DNA from: Dentipellis sp. KUC8613
Lineage: Eukaryota; Basidiomycota; Agaricomycetes; Russulales; Hericiaceae
Length of the DNA stretch: 64,000 nucleotides
Assembly: GCA_002286715.1 (NCBI GenBank)
Contig: NSJX01000039.1
Coordinates: 195,774-259,773 of the forward strand
Direction: 5' to 3'
Positions 58,272-64,000 of the stretch are shown piece by piece. The notes beneath the pieces are model-generated. The model had not been told where the DNA came from. It did not search any database and saw only the letters and a list, made by a program, of their open reading frames with translations. A program made the position numbers and the translations under genes. How positions within the stretch are numbered: the first letter of the stretch is position 1; every line of letters starts with the position of its first letter.

Positions 58272-59024
58272 TCAGTTTGCTGCGGGAAGAGACATGCAGT
58301 CAATATCTGTGCGCGTCTTGAAATTCGATGTGATTCACCTGCTATACCATGCTTCGAGCGATGTTTAAGCCAAGCTTTCCAATTGCGCTCCATCGTGTCA
58401 TACACCGCCCTCCAATCCCGACAGATGTGTATCTGCCCGACCATGTCCGAGGTGAAATTGCGAGTGACGAAGTCTTCCGGCTCCAGTGTCAAGTCGGCTT
58501 TGCAAAGACTCGTGCGGCGCAGGTAATTGAAGCAGTGTTCTAGATGAATAACAAGACTTTTCTCCTCTTGTGCAAGTATGCTTCGGATGTATCGCAGACA
58601 GTGCATGGGATGCGTCATTTCTGAGTAGAATACCCGCTGCTTCGGTCCAACGCGAACGAGGCCAGCTCCGTAAGGCGAAGTGTACTCCCATTCATCAGAC
58701 GCTCCGTCGCCGTTGACACCATAATGCGTATTCTCCTCCACGATCATCTGCACCGGGTGGCCAAAGTTCCCGGGCAGCATGTTCGGATAGTCAGACCCTT
58801 CGTAGCCTGTCGGCTGCTCTAGCATGCAAGAAGCGAGGACGATGGGACTCTGAGAGTAACGCACTATAGTTAGCAAGAAGCCTCATGTTCGTTGAGGGAT
58901 GAGGTGTTGAAAATTTGATGTCCCGTGTAACAAGAAGTAGGGAGTGAGAAAGGATGATTGAGACAGCGCTCAGAATAGCGAATGCCAACGCCGAATCCAG
59001 TCCGTCTTTCTTCGATGCCCCCAT
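58272..59024 (-). CDS. UstYa-like (DUF3328) oxidase
   Basis: UstYa-family proteins are copper-type oxidases that cross-link or cyclise core peptides in fungal dikaritin RiPP pathways (ustiloxin, phomopsin, asperipin). The best model has three exons (59024-58865, 58818-58348, 58279-58272), 212 residues. A short N-terminus (MGASKKDGLDSA) precedes one membrane anchor (LAFAILSAVSIILSHSLLLV). The conserved region has YEGSDYPNMLPG, IVEENTHYGVNG, the first HxxHC (HPMHC, residues 123-127), the second HxxHC (HLEHC, 145-149) and the family signature HICRDWRAVYD. The 8-nt last exon is supported by a CCCGCAG acceptor. Reading through instead ends at 58154 with a Cys-containing tail. The frame is also open upstream to 59216, but the start beside the membrane anchor is preferred. 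It is divergent from the small peptide gene at 59.4 kb. Confidence 0.85.
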
Positions 59025-59376
59025 TTTCCGTTTATTGGAATTTGGACGACAGTGAGGAGGACGTCGGGGACGTCGACGAATCGGCGTAGCGGCGATGCGG
59101 ATAATGTACAAGTTGAGAGGAAAGGGGCCGTTCTGCCGACTTGGAGCTGACCTGGGAGGATTGCCTACCATCAGCACATCCTCATCCCAAATGAAGAAGT
59201 CTGGATTTGGCATCAAATAGTCACCCTGGAGAATGTTCTAGCACCGAGGTGGAGCTTGGGTCAGTCGCGGATCCATTGAAGATCCTGGACCCTGAAGACT
59301 GTACGGGTTATCCTGATCCGTAATGCAGCAGGACAATGAGGGAGGCGGCAAACGCGCTGAAGCAAGTATAAAATCT

Positions 59377-59383
59377 CCTCTGC
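59377..59383 (+). promoter_or_regulatory. TATA box of the small secreted peptide gene
   Basis: TATAAAA occurs 48-54 bases upstream of the ATG at 59431, consistent with a short leader. It supports the small frame as a real gene. Confidence 0.6.
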
Positions 59384-59430
59384 GACTAGGTTCAGCCCTT
59401 TATCTGAAGCCTGGTTGACACACCTGGACC

Positions 59431-59737
59431 ATGAAGTCCTCCGCATTATTTTTCTACGTCTTTGTTGCCTGCCTCTCTCAGTTAGTGTTGTCTGCACCCA
59501 TGAGCTCTAGGGATCTTGCGGATGCCGAATCAGACAGCACGAAAGGTTTGCATCGTTTATCATTTTGCCACCGCAAGCACTAAGCATGTTAAAACGTAGA
59601 CATTGAGCTATCTGGTTCCCCCTTGGACGCAGACATTGTTGTGTATCCGTACCACTGGCCGCCGCCGGGTAAGTCGTGGTTTTCTCGTCATTCCACACGA
59701 ATGCATGCTCATCTGCGGCTTACCTGTAGAAATTTGA
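59431..59737 (+). CDS. small secreted peptide precursor, candidate RiPP substrate
   Basis: Three exons (59431-59545, 59600-59668, 59730-59737) encode 63 residues. Introns are 54 and 61 nt; the second has a canonical GTAAGT donor. Residues 1-22 form a signal peptide (MKSSALFFYVFVACLSQLVL, cleavage likely after SA). An acidic Ser/Asp-rich leader follows, with no dibasic Kex2 site (only single R and K before D). The C-terminal twelve residues read VVYPYHWPPPEI, rich in aromatic side chains and proline. Retaining intron 2 keeps the frame open and would add a basic tail ending at about 59750. The UstYa-like gene is divergent across about 400 bases. No sequence family is recognised. A plain small secreted protein is the main alternative to a modified-peptide precursor. 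Confidence 0.6.
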
Positions 59738-59819
59738 GCGCGCTCGTATGATGCAATTAATCGCTCTATCATTACCGCCGAGGGGTTTAGTTTTCCTGCA
59801 GAAAGACAATCAGAATGTA

Positions 59820-60390
59820 CTATGATCGTTCGACGGAACGAGTAAGAAATATTGTGAGAATTTGGACTGCAGTATGCATCTCCCGTAGTCAGAATGCCCA
59901 CGGTCGGTCTCAGGCCCAGTTGAACTCCGGGAGCTTTGGAAGTGTGGATACCCTTTCGACTTAGATAGAACAGTCTTCCGTTGGAGAATCGGCATTGAAA
60001 TCTAGACAATGTACTCTAGAATTACTAGATCCATGCACCGGGCAGGAAGATGAGCGGTTTCAACGCACCATGTGATCATACGGAGGCTGGAAGCCGACTA
60101 CGTTGACCAAGTTATACCAGGATAGGCGGCGCGCAGATAAGAGACGTTCACAGGCTAGTTGAAAAGGTGTGTCCAGTTTCAGTTTACCGGTATCTAATTC
60201 ACAAGAAGCGATAACACTTACTTTTAGCCCGTACTGCCTCCAATTTGTGCGAACATCGAGCTGGAAACGCATGGGTGTCGGTCGGCTTGTGACTCTAATC
60301 TCCGTTGAACGCCCGTCACTTCATCCTCGTGGGCACGCAGGATGGAAGGGATATGCCACCTTCCACAACTTCAATTCGCACGATTGAATG
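59820..60390 (-). pseudogene. unrecognised gene remnant, tandem copy 1
   Basis: On the minus strand the blocks VTSRPTPMRFQLDVRTNWRQ, VNVSYLRAAYPGITW and RFQCRFSNGR occur with intron-like gaps (GTAAGT after about 60225, ACTAG before the second). The same blocks occur, diverged, in the copy about 900 bases to the right. No complete frame exists and no family was recognised. It is most likely a decayed gene. Confidence 0.4.
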
Positions 60391-60699
60391 CGGAGCTGGC
60401 ACTTCTCTCGATGTCCCTGTCAGAATGGTTTCTCCGCGAACATCGAGATAGGTGTACGAAGGGTCCTACAATTTCCTGAATGCGAGCTGAGCAGCTGCGT
60501 GTCAGTAAAAATCTCCATAAGTAGAATACTGCAGACTTCACAATGCCTTGGCAGTCGATCGTTCTATCGGTGCTGCGAACGTTCGTGAGCTTTGCACATT
60601 GTGAAGGCCCGCAGAATGACAGGATACGGACTTTAGCAGGGTCTTCATACTTCTATTGCTGACGTTGACTTCGATGATGGATCCATACGGATCCCGTCG

Positions 60700-61290
60700 T
60701 ACTGGTCTCCCTCGTCATGAGCGCCTTTACTTAGAGCAACTGGTGGTATGCATACCACGGGATGCTTCGGGGCTGCAACGTGGATTCCCTATGAGCTTGC
60801 GCGCTGATGAAACCAGCATTGGATGGTTTAGATTGCTGTCGACTTGCCTAAGACTACGAATAGAAATTTGGTCTTCATTCCTCGAACGAGTACCGAAATC
60901 TATAGAACGGTACATCAGAAATCCTAAAACTCATCTCGTGTTTCGGACATAGAATCGAGTTAGCAGAACGTACCCTGTCGCCATATCGAAGCCTCAGCAC
61001 GACATACGAACCTTCAGCCGCATTGACCGCAGGTCTACCAGTATAAGCAGTACGCTGATAAGAGACGTTCTCCTGCGTATTCAGAAAGACGCATAGAGGT
61101 TCAGTTATCAGGATCCTTCACACGCGAAGCGATGACGCCTACGCTTAGGCCGAAGCGATTTCCCTTTCTACGAGATTTGAGCTGAAATCATACACGTGTT
61201 GGCCGCGTCGCGACTCCGATGTTCACGGAAGACAGACCGTTACGACCTCATAGGCATGCAGGAGATATGCCACATCACACCGTCTGCACG
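60700..61290 (-). pseudogene. unrecognised gene remnant, tandem copy 2
   Basis: This is a diverged copy of the previous remnant. NIGVATRPTRV and FQLKSRRKGNRFGL correspond to the first block. ENVSYQRTAYTGRPAVNAAE with GSYVVLRLRYGDR, then a GTACGT donor, form the second exon; YRFRYSFEE is the third. In-frame stops are present in the first block. The 60.4-60.65 kb stretch between the copies shows nothing recognisable. Confidence 0.4.
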
Positions 61291-61412
61291 ATCAAACGGG
61301 TTTTGACACCTCTCCGGAGACTCTTATCAGGATATATGTCAGTAGAGAGGCCCGTGGGTAGATTAGGGCAAATCTACTCACGCCTCCTTTAGTTCATCAT
61401 CGTGAAGCATAT

Positions 61413-61689
61413 TGTAACGCGTACGGTAGTATTACGTACGAACGATTACGCTTACTTGCCTTCGGCTTCGGCACGGACTTAGCGGACTCCCGTATTTTAC
61501 CTAATCCGGCCATCTCCGAATCAGATGGCCGACGACTACTTAATCGGCGAGCGCGCACTTGGCGCGCTCGACCTATCTTGCTTGTACCCCCGCACATCGT
61601 ACCCTGGAGCTCAATAATAACTGAGTCTGGTGTATTGTGCCCGTGTGAGCAAGAGGTCGTTAAACTACTCTCCCCCCGCGCCCATTACA
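61413..61689 (+). repeat. putative 5' LTR of a Ty3/Gypsy-type element
   Basis: The block begins TGTAA and ends TTACA, the expected short inverted termini, and lies 200 bases upstream of a Gag frame. It contains two perfect hairpins: GGCCATCT/AGATGGCC (61508-61530) and CGAGCGCG/CGCGCTCG (61548-61570). The 3' LTR lies outside the window, so the limits cannot be confirmed. No obvious tRNA-primer site follows. Confidence 0.5.
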
Positions 61690-61889
61690 CTTTTTTACAC
61701 CTTCAGAACGTCAAGAGTTCCGGTCATCAAAAAGAAGCGTGGTCGTTACTCCATTAGGAAAATTTTCATTAACGAGGTGCGCTTCTCTTTGATCCCCCTC
61801 TCCACGTCAATTGCCCCGCACTCGTCGCCCATCACGACGACGAGGCACAGCAATCCCAAAAGGGCAACGACGAGCAACAACGCCAAACA

Positions 61890-64000
61890 ATGGCGAGCAC
61901 GTCGACTCCCAACTCGCCAGACGCCATGCCTGGCGGCCTAGGGCCTGACCCCTCACAAGGGTTGACCCAACCCGTGGCGGTTTCCCATCAGAGTGATGAG
62001 GAAGCCGCCGTAGAGCATACATTGCTCGAACCGACGACAGGGTATAACAACCCGTCGTCACCAACTCGTGCCGCGTCCCGCGCTCAAAGTAGAGCCGAGA
62101 CGCGGTCAACGACATCCCGCCCTGCGACAAGGGCAGGACAGTCACTCGAGCCGATCGCTGTCATACGACGCGATCGACTCACTCACACTACTCAGGATCC
62201 AGAGCAGGATCCAATACCACAGGCCCCATGGGCCACCGAGACTGCGCCCGAACAAGAAGAGGAGGATGACCTTGAAGAAATATTCGACAAGGTCTACTCC
62301 TTGATTGAAACAGGGCAAACTCAAGTCGACACGTTGCGCGACGTCGCTCGCGACGCCGGACAAAAGTCGAACACGGCGGCGACATACTTCGCCGCCACCC
62401 GGCGACAGGTAGGCGAGCTGATGAAGCGCGCCGCCAACGCCAGAGGACAACGGTTCACGCCGTTGTCCACCCTACCGAGCGCGCCATCTGTCACCAGGGC
62501 TCCATCGGCTGGTCCATCTGGTATAACACCGGGAGGACAAGTCCAGGACACACCCTTCGGGCAAGGCACGCAAGGGCCGCGCGCTGTATCTACAGAGCAT
62601 CGCGTACGAACCGGACCAAGATTGCCGGCACACGATGCTCGTATATACAACGCATTCAGACGGGATGAACTCCGTCATGAGGGATATACGGACCTACCTG
62701 AAGCCGAGGTAATCTCGAACCCGGGTAGGACTGGTAGCCCGACGCTATCAGGGGCAACACAAGCCCCAACGGTACCGTTCGACGTTAACGCCCAAGGCGA
62801 AGACGAACGGGACCACACAGGACAGGAAACTGAGGGCTCGAGGAACCCAACAAGGGGGCCTACGCCGTCAGACCATCAGTCCGACGCCATACCCGAGCGT
62901 AGAAACTACGCGAACCGGGCGGCCACGCCGATACTTCGCGAAACCGATACTAGTTTCACGCGAATGGAGGCAGGGCCGATCCCAATAAACCAGCGGCGCC
63001 ATAAGAGATATACTCAATTTGGCGGCGCTAACGATGAGGACACGCGATTTGCGACGATGCCCAATGCGCAACCGCGAATGAGTCTTGTACAGGGTCAGTT
63101 AATGGATGATTCTGTACGTGGCGAGGCTGGCTATGGTCATAATATCTTGGATACATACCGTACCATGATACGTGAACAAGTCGGTCGCGACGTGTCTAAA
63201 CTCCCCGAAATAAAAGGCATTAAATTGCCACACCCCGGGTCATATCATGGCGAAGATAGTATAGACAAGTTTGAAACTTGGCTATACGGCCTGTTATTGT
63301 ACCTACAAACAGCGCGGATCTGTGGACCCACGCGCAACGATGACCAAGTCATGATACTAGGATCTACGATGAAGGACCTAGCGGCTGACTGGTATCATCT
63401 AGAAGTACGATTTCCGCACCGCATAGTACGTCACTGGGATTTCAGTGACTTAGTATGCGCGGTGTACACACACTTCGTACATGAGGCCACGGCGCAAGAA
63501 GCCGTGAAGAAGTTTAGGACCGCGAAGTATTCGCATGCAGACGGCAGCGCGTTAGGATATTATAATACCCTAATGATGTATGTCAGCCGCATGATACAAC
63601 GGCCCAACCAATATACATTCAGGCTACAGTTCCTTGAAGGACTGCCGGCCGCAATGGTCAATAACATAATGATGACCCAGGGAATCAGTGCGGAATACTC
63701 CACAATTGAGGAGATTCTCGCCGCAATCAAACAGTATGAGAGTGCCCAGCAGTTCGCAAAGAACGCTGGACACTCGCATGATACGCGAACCACCGCGCGA
63801 TCAGGTACTGAACACGCGTCAGCTGCTCCACGCAGTGAGCGCACACGACCTAAGGGAAGGACTTTCCGACTGGTCCCTAAGCAAACCTCATCAGGGGTCA
63901 CTAACCGATCGAGACCCACGTACAATACTGCGTACAAGGGATCTGGTGCGGCAACCAAGGGCGCTACGTCCGCACCCAGGGATGGCACTCAAACAAAGTG
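61890..64000 (+). CDS. LTR retrotransposon Gag (open at window edge)
   Basis: A frame of at least 703 codons without a stop starts at ATG 61890 and runs off the window. The first 400 residues are low-complexity, rich in Thr, Pro, Arg and acidic runs (MASTSTPNSPDAMPGGLGPD), with a short helical part (FDKVYSLIETGQTQVDTLRD). A retrotransposon Gag (capsid-like) domain follows at about residues 430-620: KGIKLPHPGSYHGEDSIDKF, ETWLYGLLLYLQTARICG, LGSTMKDLAADWYHLEV, FVHEATAQEAVKKFRTAKY and FRLQFLEGLPAAMVNNIMM. A basic linker ends at the edge; a zinc knuckle and Pol would be expected beyond. Such proteins package element RNA into virus-like particles. The absence of lesions suggests a recent insertion. 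Confidence 0.85.
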   Translation, partial: MASTSTPNSPDAMPGGLGPDPSQGLTQPVAVSHQSDEEAAVEHTLLEPTTGYNNPSSPTRAASRAQSRAETRSTTSRPATRAGQSLEPIAVIRRDRLTHTTQDPEQDPIPQAPWATETAPEQEEEDDLEEIFDKVYSLIETGQTQVDTLRDVARDAGQKSNTAATYFAATRRQVGELMKRAANARGQRFTPLSTLPSAPSVTRAPSAGPSGITPGGQVQDTPFGQGTQGPRAVSTEHRVRTGPRLPAHDARIYNAFRRDELRHEGYTDLPEAEVISNPGRTGSPTLSGATQAPTVPFDVNAQGEDERDHTGQETEGSRNPTRGPTPSDHQSDAIPERRNYANRAATPILRETDTSFTRMEAGPIPINQRRHKRYTQFGGANDEDTRFATMPNAQPRMSLVQGQLMDDSVRGEAGYGHNILDTYRTMIREQVGRDVSKLPEIKGIKLPHPGSYHGEDSIDKFETWLYGLLLYLQTARICGPTRNDDQVMILGSTMKDLAADWYHLEVRFPHRIVRHWDFSDLVCAVYTHFVHEATAQEAVKKFRTAKYSHADGSALGYYNTLMMYVSRMIQRPNQYTFRLQFLEGLPAAMVNNIMMTQGISAEYSTIEEILAAIKQYESAQQFAKNAGHSHDTRTTARSGTEHASAAPRSERTRPKGRTFRLVPKQTSSGVTNRSRPTYNTAYKGSGAATKGATSAPRDGTQTK

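Larger units (their letters stand above)
61413..64000 (+). mobile_element. Ty3/Gypsy-type LTR retrotransposon, 5' part
   Basis: The element consists of the putative LTR, a 200-base leader and the uninterrupted Gag frame. Protease, reverse transcriptase, integrase and the 3' LTR must lie beyond position 64000. The Gypsy assignment rests on the Gag domain style only. Confidence 0.7.

Noticed and set aside
59022..59216. Extended N-terminus of the UstYa-like protein (frame open upstream to 59216)
   Set aside because: The extension is rich in Arg/Pro just before the membrane anchor and unlike family members, which start close to the anchor; a 5' leader is more likely, though the MPNPDFFIWDEDVLMVG stretch is odd.
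1..64000. CRISPR arrays, operons, ribosome binding sites, rRNA genes
   Set aside because: The sequence is eukaryotic nuclear DNA; no spaced repeat array or rRNA-like sequence was seen.

Overview
The window is nuclear DNA of a filamentous basidiomycete (Agaricomycetes, probably a wood-decay species). Genes are cut by many short GT-AG introns of about 45-120 nt, GC content is moderately high, and the gene set is fungal: a SKN1/KRE6-type beta-glucan synthesis protein, a GH115 xylan alpha-glucuronidase, a Munc13-like secretion factor, a sedolisin protease, a UstYa-type oxidase and a Ty3/Gypsy LTR element. All exon structures were read by eye from splice consensus and protein similarity, so outer limits are firmer than internal joints.

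Layout. 1-4.5 kb is gene-poor and carries a 21-bp minisatellite. 4.55-7.15 kb (-) is a ubinuclein/HPC2-type histone-chaperone subunit. 9.0-9.8 kb (-) is a decayed BTB/POZ gene. 10.5-13.2 kb (+) is an F-box/LRR-like gene that appears split by about 1 kb of foreign DNA. 14.15-18.1 kb (-) is a GH115 alpha-glucuronidase, divergent from a CE2-like SGNH esterase at 19.4-21.0 kb (+): a small xylan side-chain removal locus. 21.1-23.0 kb (-) is a single-pass membrane protein, followed by an intron-containing tRNA-Thr(AGU) at 23.3 kb and an F-box pseudogene. 25.45-30.4 kb (+) is a Munc13/Ync13-like C2-MUN protein with an 18-nt microexon. 31.3-32.2 kb holds a shortened F-box gene. 33.06-36.45 kb (-) is SKN1/KRE6 and 37.3-38.3 kb (-) is uroporphyrinogen-III synthase (HEM4).

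38.6-55.1 kb is an F-box nursery. It contains one frameshifted gene, two head-to-head C-terminal fragments and four intact genes, with DPB2 (DNA polymerase epsilon subunit 2) and CTP1 (mitochondrial citrate carrier) embedded among them. A pseudogene of CTP1 that keeps its introns lies beside the second of two sister F-box genes, so a CTP1-F-box block was tandemly duplicated.

55.8-59.7 kb is the most intriguing stretch. A secreted sedolisin (S53) protease is followed by a UstYa-family oxidase (two HxxHC motifs). Divergent from the oxidase is a tiny two-intron gene for a 63-residue secreted peptide whose C-terminus is rich in Tyr, His, Trp and Pro. This looks like a minimal, undescribed dikaritin-like RiPP (ribosomally made, modified peptide) module, a hypothesis drawn from gene context. 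After two decayed tandem copies of an unrecognised gene, the window ends in the 5' LTR and Gag of a Ty3/Gypsy-type retrotransposon cut by the window edge.
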